Shown: piece after piece, positions 34,015 to 44,874 of the stretch
Layout: each line of letters starts with the position of its first letter
How positions within the stretch are numbered: position 1 is the first letter of the stretch
Source of the DNA: Neoarius graeffei
Taxonomy: Eukaryota; Chordata; Actinopteri; Siluriformes; Ariidae
Reading direction: 5' to 3'
Length of the DNA: 64,000 nucleotides
NCBI RefSeq assembly: GCF_027579695.1
Contig: NC_083587.1
Coordinates: forward strand, 57,390,238-57,454,237
Made by a program: the position numbers and the translations under genes
The notes under the pieces: generated by a model
Seen by the model: only the letters and a program-made list of their open reading frames with translations
Databases searched by the model: none
What the model was told of the DNA's origin: nothing

Positions 34015-34467
34015 TCAAAACATGGTAAGGAACATGGTAAGTATTTGTACCACAGAGTTGCCCTGCAACTTACCCTGCAAAGTACCCTTAAACTTTTTGG
34101 CCCCTGCAGAACCCTGGATAGCAAATACTGGATTTATTGACTCCAATAAATGATCTATGCAGTTAAAAGCAAACATTGCATGTTGAAGGGCTGAAGACAT
34201 GTTCTGGCTTCCTCCCCACATAAATAGCTCATTAAAATGAAATGAACTCATTAGACAATAAAGTCTGAATGGCAGAGTGACATAAATTACAACTTTGGGA
34301 AGCTCATGGTCCAGGGAGTGGGAGATGCATTGACACATCTTCTTCCTACGACGTGCTAAATTTGGAGGCAATTTTTGTGGTTGTACCTTCATGTTAATGA
34401 TGACCAAATTTGGTACCAGCTGTTTGACCTCATTGGAACTTGCCTCAAACAAAATAAAGACACCCAT
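34015..34467 (-). pseudogene. GPCR-like C-terminal remnant (MAS-related-like), unit D
   Basis: 150 aa; has FNCIDHLLESINPVF where units B and C have a 3-codon deletion. The longer form fits a TM7 (NPxxY-like) segment better. Confidence 0.35.
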
Positions 34468-34559
34468 TCATGTGGATCCTTCTATACTGTCTACCAACAG
34501 TGAAGGTCTTGCAAGACCCCCTAATTTGGTACTAAGAGGTTTGGAGAAGATCAAACTCC

Positions 34560-35280
34560 CTATGGACATTGTAATTCACCAGCATCTTTATCTTGTTTAT
34601 TTTCAGTCTGGTTGCCTTGTTTCACTCGATTCTGTGTCATGCAGACATTTTCTGTCCCATTGCCAGTGTAAGTAGTCATAGTCCTGGGTCCTAGGAGACC
34701 CTTCAAGTTTCCCTGAAAGGCAGCTGAAGAGAAATAAAAAGTGATTGGGTCGAAGACTGTGTTGACAGTGGTGAGAAGCAAAGCATCAGCTCGCCAGCTT
34801 ACATTTTTGTGGAAGATGTAGCCCAGGATGTGCGTGGTGTTGTAGGGCAATAAGTAGACCACAAAGACCAACAGTGTGCCAATGGCCATACCAACAGCCC
34901 TCTGTCGCTTCCCTTTATTGAGGCTGGCTGTGCGCCTGAGAATGAGGATGAATCTTGTGTAGCAGAAGATGCAAATTATGAGTGGGAGATAGTAGAGAAT
35001 GAGGCATAGCTCCAGGCGCATGGGCAATATTACACTCAGCTGGGACTGAGTAAAGTTATTGTAGCAGTCAGAGTCCTGGCTTTCTCCCCCATTTCAGGTG
35101 ATCCACAATGAATACAAAGCAGAGATGGGTTAACGTAGTGATCCAGACAAAGATGCTGCAGATGATTCCATACATCGGCTTCTGATGGAGCTTATATTTG
35201 ACTGGGAATGCTACACACAGATAGCGGTCAATACTAACAGCCATCAGCAGCAGCGAGCTTGTATAAATGGTGGAGAAGAG
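34560..35280 (-). pseudogene. Second FFAR2/3-like receptor, N-terminal half lost, unit D
   Basis: The minus strand from 35280 encodes LFSTIYTSSLLLMAVSIDRY (TM3 and DRY), VAFPVKYKLHQKPMYGI, a TM4, then a frameshift and stop in the second extracellular loop (near 35065). A clean frame follows from 35027: LPMRLELCLILYYLP (Arg 5.39), the third loop, LLPYNTTHILGY (Tyr 6.51, His 6.55), VSWRADALLLTTVNT (Arg 7.35), FDPITFYFSS and tail. All carboxylate-binding positions of FFAR2/3 are encoded, so the ancestor was a second functional receptor. TM1, TM2 and the start codon are replaced by Tc1 sequence at 35281. Confidence 0.88.
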
Positions 35281-36419
35281 GAAAGAGGATCGCAGATATA
35301 CACAACTCCAGAATGTCTCTTGGAACCATTTCTAAACAACTGCAAATTCCAAGATCAGTTCAAACAATTGTATCCAGGTTATTATGAGGTATAGTCACTT
35401 GGTCAAGCCACTTTGCTTTAAGAAAACCCAAACTGTCACCCTCAGCTGAAAGGAAATTGGTTTGGATGGGTAGGAACAACCTGGGAACCACCATGGCACA
35501 GCTCTGCCATGAACTAGAAGCTGATGGATCACTATCTACAGTTCAGATAATCATGGACTAAGAGGATGCTATCCAAGAAATACAGTAACCCCCTGCTCCA
35601 AAATTGACACCTTCAAGCTTAACTAAAGTTTGAAGCTGACCACAGGGACAAAGAAAAACCCTTCTGGAGGATAGCTGTATGGTCAGAATGAGATAAAGAT
35701 TGAGTTGTTTGGTCACAGTGACCACCATGTACAGAGGAACACTGTACCAGCTGGTGGTGGTGGTAGCATCATCATGCTCTGGTGCTGTTTAGCAATCCAG
35801 TGGAACTGGTTCATTGTACAAAATGGATGGAATAATGAAGAAGGAGGACTACCTCAAAATTCTTCAGCATAAACCATCAGAAACTTGAACACGACTTGGG
35901 ACTTGGGAGTTACAGCAGGACAATGAATCCAAACACGCATCAGAGCTGGTTGTGGAGGATAAAGCAGGCTAACATTAAGCTTAAAACTAGTCCTGACTTC
36001 AACCCTATTGAAAATATATGGACCGTGCTTATAAGGTCAAGTCCATGCCAAGAAGAAAAAAAAATTAACTGAACTCTATTAATTCTACTATGAAGAGTCG
36101 TGACATATCCAACCAGAATTCTGCCAGAAGCTTGTTCATGGCAAACAAAAATGTTTAGTCAAGATTAATCTTGCGAAGAGACATTTTACCCAAATATTAG
36201 GTGTGCTGTATGTATATTTTTGACTCTGTATGTATAATTTTGACCCTGGTTTGATTTCAGAAAATCCAAAAAAAAAAATTAAAACTTGTGCACCAAATTC
36301 TAGCGTTTTTTTTTAATTCAAGATGTATGCTGTACAGTCATTCTGTCACACAAAAAGAAGAGTTCAAAGAAATTACTGAAAGCCTAAATATTGCCATGAC
36401 ATTCATATCCAAGATGGCA
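35281..36419 (+). mobile_element. Tc1 remnant fused to receptor pseudogene, unit D
   Basis: Starts at GAAAGAGGATCGCAG within the transposase N-terminus and runs to the inner right repeat. The receptor/Tc1 junction is the same as in B, C and E. Confidence 0.8.
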
Positions 36420-37079
36420 TTAGAAAAATTATTGGTGTCAGCCTGCCCTCCATCCAAGACCTGTACCTGTCCAGAGTCAGGAAATGGGCAGGTAACATCT
36501 CTGCAGACCCATCACACCCTGGTCACAAATTGTTTAAACTTCTCCCCTCTGGGAGACGCGACAGAACACTGTACGCAAAAACAACCAGACACAAGAACAG
36601 TTTTTCCCCTGAGGCTGTCTCTGTGATGAACAGCTAAAACCGGACTCAAATATCAGTAACATCATATGTGAAATATCTGCACACTCATACCGTCATTCTG
36701 TGCACACTGTATATTTATATTTATATTTACTAAGTCATCCTTGCACTATGCACCATTTTGCACCAAAAGATTTTTTAAAAATCCTTGTCTATACATATAT
36801 TTACTAGTGCTGTCAAGCGATTAAAATATTTAATCGCGATTAAAGGACATGGGACATGGATTTTTTTCTGGGTATAATTATGTATAAAGGACATAAGAAA
36901 TGCCATCTAAATCACTACAGGGCGTCAAAAATGTGAAAATCATCACATTATTCAACTTTTTTATACATCAGCGTAAAACAATGATTCGTTAATTAGCTAG
37001 GTGGTCACGTGACCCGTGACGTCACAAAAACTTTCCAAGGAGCCAGCGCTTGGGTATCTAATGTAAACAGGTTACCGAA

Positions 37080-37273
37080 ATGGACACCATCGACAGTGAC
37101 ATTCCCGATGTTTCACAGAGATGTGAAGTTAGACCCTATCAATTCGAACCGATAGCTGGAAATTCACATGAACATGGATCTTGTCTTTACTCTGACGGGT
37201 CAGATGATTCTGAGCGTGAGAGTTCATTCAATCCCCATGAAACTGAAAGCGGTTGGCTCGATAACACATCCTG
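37080..37273 (+). pseudogene. First exon of P2X7-C-terminus-like protein, captured in hAT-like element, unit D
   Basis: It begins MDTIDSDIPDVSQRCEVRPY, continues QFEPIAG and an acidic stretch DGSDDSERESS, and ends GWLDNTSW at the donor GGTAAGTT. The RPYQFEP motif followed by acidic residues and a W just before the exon end resembles fish 'P2X purinoceptor 7-like' transposon-linked proteins. In those, the next residues form the C.CG.C zinc cluster of the P2X7 cytoplasmic ballast domain. That second exon is absent here, so the assignment rests on the N-terminal motif. Confidence 0.5.
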
Positions 37274-37351
37274 GTAAGTTAAAAACAATTCTGCTCAAAG
37301 GCTAATGATCTGTTGAAAGAAATATTATTTTTGTATCATACATTGAAAGTT

Positions 37352-37680
37352 GGCGGCACAGTGGTGTAGTGGTTAGCGCTGTCGCCTCACAGCAAGAAGG
37401 TCCTGGGTTCGAGCCCCGGGGCCGGCGAGGGCGTTTCTGTGCGGAGTTTGCATGTTCTCCCCGTGTCCGTGTGGGTTTCCTCCAGGTGCTCCGGTTTCCC
37501 CCAAAGACATGCAGGTTAGGTTAACTGGTGACTCTAAATTGACCGTAGGTGTGAGTGTGAATGGTTGTCTATGTATCAGCCCTGTGATGACCTGGCGACT
37601 TGTCCAGGGTGTACCCCGCCTTTCACCCGTAGTCAGCTGGGATAGGCTCCAGCTTGCCTGCGACCCTGTAGAACAGGATA
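37352..37680 (+). mobile_element. tRNA-derived SINE inside hAT-like element, unit D
   Basis: It starts GGCGGCACAGTGGTGTAGTG with an A box (TAGTGGTTAGCG) and a B box (GGTTCGAGCCCC), followed by the family body. It ends at AACAGGATA without the GATGAGATGAG tail. Confidence 0.85.
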
Positions 37681-38064
37681 GTGAATGGGCTTGCTTTGTA
37701 CCAATGTTTTTTTTTTTTTATTGCAGAGCATAACACGTCTTGTCACAGCCACTGACATCCATAACTTCCATATTAGATGAGAAAACCAAGGGACGAAAAA
37801 TAAAGTGCATATCACTGTGAAAATAAAAAAATGTTTTATTTTACTCTTCATTAGTTTCTTTTGAAGAGAAGTATTTGCCATGAAAGAAGAAAAAAACAGA
37901 TAACAAAAATAAAAACATGCATCATACGTTCAAAAACGTTCATCATAGTGTGGCACTGTATTATCTAATTCTCACTGCTTATAACTCTACACCTACCCGG
38001 TGGAGATGAGCTGGGAAACTGAAGACTGAAGGAACAGTATTGAAAAGTATTTTTCCAGTCTCAC

Positions 38065-38144
38065 CTGTGAAAGGTAATCCCATGTGATCTCGTTTGGACG
38101 GTAAACCTGTTGGTACAGTTAAACGCAGCACATGAATGAGGCAT
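38065..38144 (-). pseudogene. THAP-domain first exon captured in hAT-like element, unit D
   Basis: 27 codons: MPHSCAAFNCTNRFTVQTRS then HGITFHR, ending at donor CAG-GTGAGA. This is the start of a THAP zinc finger: two cysteines spaced C-x4-C, then ITFHRFP-like. The second cysteine/histidine pair would lie in a missing exon. About 30 bp upstream is GCCGCCATATTGG, a YY1-type core. Confidence 0.75.
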
Positions 38145-38720
38145 CTTTATTCTCCACTTTGCCCCATCCAATATGGCGGCGAGGATGTTTATATGTCTAT
38201 GCCTTTCTCCATCACTCACACGTACTCTTATTGAAGCAGCGCGCGACAAGCCTCAACAGGAACTACGGGTGAATCGCAGGGCCAAATTAGAATTTGCATT
38301 AACGGCAATATTTTTTTTAATCGCGTTAAATTGAGATCGCGTTAACGCGTTATTATTGCGTTAACTTTGACAGCACTAATATTTACCCTTCTACATGTAC
38401 ACTACCATTCAAAAGTTTGGGGTCACTTTGAAATGTCCTTAGTTTTGAAAGAAAAGCACTGTTCTTTTCAATGAAGATCACTTTAAACTAATCAGAAATC
38501 CACTCTATACATTGCTAATGTGGTAAATGACTATTCTAGCTGCAAATGTCTGGTTTTTGGTGCAATATCTCCATAGGTGTATAGAGGCCCATTTCCAGCA
38601 ACTCTCACTCCAGTGTTCTAATGGTACAATGTGTTTGCTCATTGCCTCAGAAGGCTAATGGATGATTAGAAAACCATTGTACAATCATGTTAGCACAGCT
38701 GAAAACAGTTTAGCTCTTTA

Positions 38721-39913
38721 GGCCCTGTCCACACGGCAACGGATTCAGGTAACTCCGATACAATTGCTTATCATTTAGGCCTGGTGTCCAAAAGGCACCG
38801 GCGTTTTGGGTGCCCAAAACGCAATCTTTTTGAGAACGGGTTCCAGAGTGGAAAGATCTGGCAACGTTGCCATTGTGAAGTCGTCTGGATGAGTAGAACG
38901 GATTTGTTTACGATGACGTCACAACCACATGACTGTGAGTGCTTCACGCCGGGTAGAAGTGTAACGAACTCGATGCGAGTTGTCAACAAATCCTATAACT
39001 TGGTTCATGAAACGCGCTTACAAAATATTTTCACTGTGAATATTTATTGTGTAATGGTGCAAAGTGAGAGAGAGAGAGAGAGAGACTCTGCCCTTAGGGC
39101 AGAGTCAATCACGCCAGCAAAAATAGGGAAAAAAAGGAGCGATCTCACCTCTTCAGATGATGGTTTAAGTCCTACAATACATTCCTCAAAAAGGGCGTAG
39201 AAGAGCAAATTAATCCATCAACATGTAGCATTCAATTTATTCCGACCATTAAAGACGCCGCCTTCCGCGTAGAATCATATGTCATCCTCACCGCCATATT
39301 GGATAGGTCAAAGCGGAGAATAAAGATTCATGTGCTGCGTTTAACTGTACCAACAGGTTTGCCATCCAAATGAGATCACATGGAATTACCTTTCACAGGT
39401 GAGAAACAACAAATTAATCCATCAACGTGTAGCATTCAATTTATTCCGGACCATTAAAGACGCCGCCTTCCGCGTAGAATCATACGTCATCCTCGCCGCC
39501 ATATTGGATAGGTCAAAGCGGAGAATAAAGATTAGCTGCGTTTAACTGTACCAACAGGTTTGCCGTCCAAACGAGATCACATGGGATTACCTTTCACAGG
39601 TGAGACTGGAAAAATACTTTTCAATGTATTTGGTCATTATAATGTAATTTTACAAACAGATTTTCCTGACTTTGTGGCTAATATGAAGTCTCGCGCATAA
39701 TAGTTTATGCGCATGCGTCCTTACTTCTTCTATTGTTCTGGTGTCTCTGAAGGGACCGTCTTACAGCGCCCCTAGAGGTGTGGCATGTGTATTGCATCGT
39801 TTTCAGCAAGCGTTGCGTTGCCATATGGACCTGATATTTTACTGATCGTTGCCCATTTGGACGCGATATATTTTTAAATAACATCTCGTTGCCATTGTCG
39901 TGTGGATGTAGCC
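38721..39913. mobile_element. PIF/Harbinger-like element with two THAP-exon copies, unit D
   Basis: The ends GGCCCTGTCCACACGGCAACGG and the complement of GTCGTGTGGATGTAGCC are imperfect inverted repeats, flanked by TTA on both sides (38718-38720, 39914-39916). The intact target TCTTTAGAGAAGC is seen in units B and C. A (GA)n tract lies at 39064-39085. No transposase is found. The 138-aa plus-strand frame at 38784 shows no domain and spans the GA tract. Confidence 0.7.
39206..39605 (+). repeat. Tandem 204-bp duplication containing THAP first-exon copies, unit D
   Basis: Two copies start CAAATTAATCCATCAAC at 39206 and 39410. Each includes GCCGCCATATTGGAT, then codons for CAAFNCTNRFA, then RSHGITFHR, and a donor CAG-GTGAGA. 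The start ATGCCTC is lost in both. The second copy continues into the same intron sequence (GACTGGAAAAATACTTTTCA) that follows the THAP exon of the hAT-like element, so both elements derive from one THAP gene. Confidence 0.75.
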
Positions 39914-40123
39914 TTAGAGAAGCTATAAAACTGACCTTCCTTTGAGCAGATTGAGTTTCTGGAGCATCACATTTGTGGGGTCGATTAAATGCTCAAAATG
40001 GCCAGAAAAATGTCTTGACTATATTTTGTATTCATTTTACAACTTATGGTGGTAAATAAAAGTGTGACTTTTCATGGAAAACACAAAATTGTCTGGGTGA
40101 CCCCAAACTTTTGAATGGTAGTG

Positions 40124-41485
40124 TACGTGTTAGGTTAGACTACTGGTGAAATAATTACAAATAAAATTAAGCAGTTAAAAGCAATGGGGAGACTAACTCA
40201 TTTGTAATATGATAGGTTAGATGATTCAGTTACTATTTAAACAAGAGCTTTGCTAGTCATCATATCTCAGAAATGGCACATCTGGCTCTGTTTCCAGGTT
40301 GCCAAATAGAAATAATTAATTCATTTGGACTTATGACATTAAAATTTATATTTCAATGGTGGAGAAGTTTCTCTTTTTGGCAGTGTTATGCCTCTCCATG
40401 TTGTAAAGCCTAGAGGCGTGGGCTCTAAATTGAGAATTTTATTTAAATGATGATGGTGTTCAGCGACTACATTTATCAATGCCCGATCACTCTTATGCTG
40501 TGATTGGTGAGATATGAATGTTTTATGAATCAAATATGAACCCTGTTGTAGGATGGTTTCTATATGAGATTGATAAATTTGGACCATTGTGTGATTCTTA
40601 TTAATGCACAGTAAACGTTTCATACACTAAGAATTATGAAATATTTACCTGAACATCAGTAACAAAAATACACTGGCTGCTTTCAGAAATGTCTTCCTTG
40701 GTGAAAACCGTCAATAATTAGAAAAATGTGTATCACTTAAAACAACAATCAATCAAGATATTAAATTTGGACCTCTGAGGACCTCGGACTTTATTTAAAT
40801 CTCTTAAAAGTGAATATGCACACAATTTGCATTTGAGATTCATCTTCAAACTGCCTTGAAGCAGCTTACCAAGCCTCAATCACCAAAAGAAGTGTGTGAG
40901 GTTGATATAAACAGTAGCTATGGCCATGCATGTGTGGGCGATGCAGCCTAGTGTGACACTGAATAATTTTCCAGTCTGACATCTTTCTGAAAACTTCCCT
41001 ATATCAGAAAATTATATGAGGTACAATGTTCTAGAACCAGCACATTAATATAAACCTGTCCAAGTTCATCACCTTACAGCCAAAACTACTGTCAACACCT
41101 TCTGATCAGATTTGAAAATTCAACAATACTGTGCTATAAAGGCAATTAAGAAACACTCAAGAAACTCGGTTAGAATTCATGAAATGCATTTCAAGAAATG
41201 TTATATGTGAAGTTAAAATTTGGACTAAATGGAAAATAATGTCAGTAATGTGGCTCAAATGGGAAGCAACGCAAATATAAATGATTTAATCTACCTTTTT
41301 CTTTACACGTCTGTGATATCATAGTGTATATTTCATCACAGAAAAAAAACCCATGAAATTCAAAAAGAAAAAAAAATCCATTTTGGTTGTTAGGATGTGC
41401 CTCATCTGATGAATTTGCCAAAATGTTTATTTTAAGCACAGTGTTTAAGGTGCACAACCACTATACCACTGATCTTGTAGTATCT
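40124..41485. other. Gene-free spacer downstream of receptor, unit D
   Basis: Copy of the 6385-7552 spacer, including the about 180-bp segment missing from unit A. Confidence 0.4.
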
Positions 41486-42451
41486 CTATTGTCTGTTGTC
41501 ACTATTGTGTCTGTCAAATTCTTTTTCAGAGTTCGAATCTCCCGCAGCACTCAAATTGGGAGGGGTGTTCAAGCCTAGACGGCGCCTGATTGAGAAAACT
41601 CTCCAGAGGGACACTTTGGTGGTGTTGCGATACACAGTTGAGGAGAAGTAGAAGATGATGGGGTCCAGGCAAGTGTTGAAGGTGCTTAGGAGCAATGTGT
41701 AGTACCTCCAGGATGGGCTGTCATTGGTGCTGAAGCCCACCACATGTGACATGTTGTAGGGCACAAAGCAAATCAAGAAGACACTCAAGGTGCCCAGTGC
41801 CATTCCAATGGCCCTTTGCTTCTTCTCTTTTGTTATGCGGGGCCTATGGTAAAGGATCCAGATGCAGTTAAGATAGCAGAACACACATACAAACAGGGGC
41901 AGTAAACAAAGAACCACAAAAAACTCCAGGCGCACTGGAAGTACAACTCTTTTCTGGTCATCAGTGAAGTTCTCGTAGCAGGTGTTCATTGGTTCAGTGT
42001 TATTATGGATGCCCATATGGACGACGAAAAACACAATTGTGCAGTGTGCACCACTGATCAGCCAGATGAAAATACTGCCAACAATGGCATAGAGAAGCTT
42101 GCGAAACTTCATGTAGGTCAGTGGGAAGACCACTCCCAAGTAGCGGTCAATACTGATAGCCATCAGCAACAGAGAGCTGGTGTAGATGGTGCTGAAAAAG
42201 ACAAATGACATGATAGAGCACAGGACCTGGGAAAGGTGCCATTGCAGGCCTGATGCCGCCTCATACATCTTCAATGGTAGGAAAAGCAAGAAGAGCAGAT
42301 CGGAGAGAGTCAGGTTCAGCAGGAGGACATCTGTGGGCGTGGGTTTTTTGCTAAGCTTCCTGATGAAGGCATAAATGGCCAGGATATTGGCTGGTAGGCC
42401 GATTAAGAAGGTTATAATGTAGGCTGCGAGAAGCACGAAGTGGTTTATCAT
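41486..42451 (-). CDS. Short-chain fatty acid receptor (FFAR2/FFAR3-like GPCR), unit D
   Basis: Intact, 321 aa from the ATG at 42449-42451 (331 aa if the earlier ATG at 42481 is used). Same layout as unit A: DRY at 102-104, disulfide cysteines 78/158, Arg174, His236, Arg249. It differs where it matters for ligand contact: residue 136 (4.56) is His (GAHCTIVFF), as in human FFAR2, and 232 (6.51) is Tyr. It is therefore the copy closest to the canonical FFAR2 pocket. Other changes include EPMNTC in the second extracellular loop and RVVLP before Arg174. The C-terminus ends RHNSDNRQ. Confidence 0.92.
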   Translation of the reverse strand: MINHFVLLAAYIITFLIGLPANILAIYAFIRKLSKKPTPTDVLLLNLTLSDLLFLLFLPLKMYEAASGLQWHLSQVLCSIMSFVFFSTIYTSSLLLMAISIDRYLGVVFPLTYMKFRKLLYAIVGSIFIWLISGAHCTIVFFVVHMGIHNNTEPMNTCYENFTDDQKRVVLPVRLEFFVVLCLLPLFVCVFCYLNCIWILYHRPRITKEKKQRAIGMALGTLSVFLICFVPYNMSHVVGFSTNDSPSWRYYTLLLSTFNTCLDPIIFYFSSTVYRNTTKVSLWRVFSIRRRLGLNTPPNLSAAGDSNSEKEFDRHNSDNRQ

Positions 42452-42535
42452 TTTGGTAACTGCAGGACACTGGTGGAACAAGAATAAGAAACATCATGCA
42501 GCATTTGGAATGCAGTTTTTATTTACATCATATGA

Positions 42536-42554
42536 TACATACACACACACACAC

Positions 42555-42642
<88 letters not shown>

Positions 42643-42650
42643 GTATATAA
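42536..42650. repeat. (CA)n(TA)n microsatellite upstream of receptor, unit D
   Basis: CA run then long TA run; same place as in the other units. Confidence 0.9.
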
Positions 42651-42919
42651 CACTGGGAAATACACTACTCATATTTTTCATACTAGCTCCATCTGGGACA
42701 TGGAGAACCAAAACCGTGACATAAATCTCTATATGTCACTCATGAGAAAATCGATAAATTGTTTTTATAAATTTGGGTACTTTTTGTTTGTGAATGTGTC
42801 TATATAATAAAAAAGAAGCTCAAACATTGCCTTGAAGATATGATGTTTATCTTCTCTTGTTGAAGAACTTGCATTTTTCATACAAAACACATCATGGATC
42901 TGAGGGACACATTTAAATA

Positions 42920-43042
42920 ATATTGGCTGGCTTTTTTTCATGGTCTATCAGATATATTCCATTCAGCTAGCATGATACTGAACTAGTCGAAGACGAGTAG
43001 CTGAATGGAATATATCTGATATACCACAAAAAAAGCCAGCCA

Positions 43043-43046
<4 letters not shown>
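42920..43046. repeat. Foldback palindrome, unit D
   Basis: ATATTGGCTGGC at one end and GCCAGCCAATAT at the other, with the same arms as in unit A. It is followed by (AAT)n and a CTTCTTCTT-type tract to about 43100. Confidence 0.75.
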
Positions 43047-43073
<27 letters not shown>

Positions 43074-44874
43074 TCTCATCTTCTTCTTATTATTATTATA
43101 CTGTACATACACATTCCTTTCGGGTGTTCAACGCATCTTTCTCTTTGAAAATTCTCTCAAAATCTTCCATATTTAATGAAGCAAACCTGGCGGCCATATT
43201 TGTTTACAAATTGTCACAGTCGCTAGCTAGTGCGGAAGTTTTACTTCGCCGATGTGTGACATCATGTTGTCCTGACAACCATGCAATATCGTACACCATA
43301 TTCAATGCTCGTTCTCCATTGGGTAGAGTGACATAATACACGTAGGTTAAGCGATATGCTAACAATATTACATGCTATAAAACCAAATTAATGAAACCTG
43401 CTAGAAGGGAATAGAGCACATGTTTTTATTCCATCGAAAAAGTGTCCTGTATATATAATAATTTCTGATATTTCACTCCGATGACATCATTCCCAGTGTT
43501 TTCCTGCAGACAAGACAAGAATTACGTAGCTTTGCCAGTCTTTGGTTGCCCCATCCCAATTTTTTTGGAAGGTATTGCAGGCATCAAATTGGAATGCACC
43601 GACTCATTCATAGGTTTTTCTTTATTTTAACTATTTTATACACTGTAGGATAATACTGAAGACATAAAGTCTATGAAATAGCATAGATGGAATTATGTGA
43701 TAAACAAAAAAGTGGTAAAGAATCATAATATGTTTCATATTTTACATTATTCAAAATAGCCACCATTTACCTTGATGACACTTTGCACACTATTGGCATT
43801 ATCTTACCCAGCTTCATGAGGTAGTCACCTGGAACACTTTTCAATTAACAGGTATGCCTCGTCAAAAGTTGATTAGTGGATGAGTTTCTTGCCTTCTTAA
43901 TGCGTTTGATACCATCAGTGTTGATATCCAGTAAATAGCCCTATTCAAAAACTGTAGTAATCCATATTATGTCAAGAAACACTCTACATAAAGAGAAACG
44001 ACAGTCCATCATTACTTTAAGGCATGAAAGTCAGTCAATCAAGAAAATTGCAAGAACTTTGAATGCATTTTCAAGTGCAGCAAAACCTTTCCATACCAAC
44101 CAATAACAACTAACTCGGCTAAATGAAGCACTACAAGCATGCCCCCTGTCATGGTGGTGTAGTTACCGTCGCTATGGGGTCATATGATGGTGCAAAGCCT
44201 CTACAGAAAGAAGAGAACTGCTTGGCCAAGAAACGCAAGGAATGGATATTAGATCAGTGGAAATCTGCGCTCTGAACTGATGAGCCCAAGTTTGAGATTT
44301 TTGGTTCTAACTACCATGTCTTTGTGAGATGCGGAAAAGAGGCAACAGATGGTGTGGTGCCCACCATGAAGCGTGGAGGATGAGGAGGTGTAATGAATGA
44401 TGTCAGGGTAATTTGCTGGTGGCACCGTTGGCAATTTATTGAAAACTGAAGGCACACTACCAAAGAATTCTGCACCAACATGCAATCCTATCTGTTTTAT
44501 GATTAGTGGGACCATCATTTGTTTTTCAACAGGACAATGACCCAAAAGACATCTCCAGCCAATGGAAGGGATATTTAACCAAGAAGGAGAGTGAAGGTGT
44601 GCTGAATCAGATGACCTGGGCTAGGGTGCCACTGAGTCTAATGGCCAAAAATTTTTTTCAATATTTTCCTGGTCCCACCCTCTCATTTTGTTCCTTTTAT
44701 GAAGCATAGTAATTACTCCAAATTTCATACAAATATACGCATATTTTTTGGTAGCTCAATGGGCTGAAATGTTTTCACAGAGTAACTATTCAGTAGCTGT
44801 TGCATGCGTGTATTAACACTCTTATTCAACACATTTGTGATAAAGGTCTACCTAAAAGCCTGGTTCACATGCGC

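Larger units (their letters stand above)
36805..38378. mobile_element. hAT-like non-autonomous element carrying P2X7-type and THAP exons, unit D
   Basis: The ends TAGTGCTGTCAA and TTGACAGCACTA are inverted repeats, flanked by the 8-bp duplication ATATTTAC (36797-36804, 38379-38386), as expected for hAT. The uninterrupted target is seen in units B and C. Sub-terminal TTAATCGCGATTAA-like and GTTAACGCGTTA palindromes are present. It holds a start exon on the plus strand (37080-37273), a SINE (37352-37680) and a THAP start exon on the minus strand (38065-38144). There is no transposase body. Confidence 0.75.
36420..38397 (+). mobile_element. LINE 3' end fragment split by hAT-like element, unit D
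   Basis: LINE tail from 36420 to 36796, interrupted by 36805-38378 plus its duplication, resuming to 38397. Confidence 0.6.
38400..40123. mobile_element. Tc1-type MITE split by Harbinger-like element, unit D
   Basis: Left part 38400-38720 and right part 39917-40123, TA-flanked, CACTACC ends; split by the 1.19-kb element below. Confidence 0.85.

Noticed and set aside
37366-37420. tRNA gene
   Set aside because: A and B boxes are present, but this is the head of a dispersed SINE with its usual body, not a cloverleaf gene.
38784-39200. 138-aa frame in the Harbinger-like element as a possible transposase
   Set aside because: No catalytic or DNA-binding motif; it crosses a (GA)n tract giving Glu-Arg repeats.
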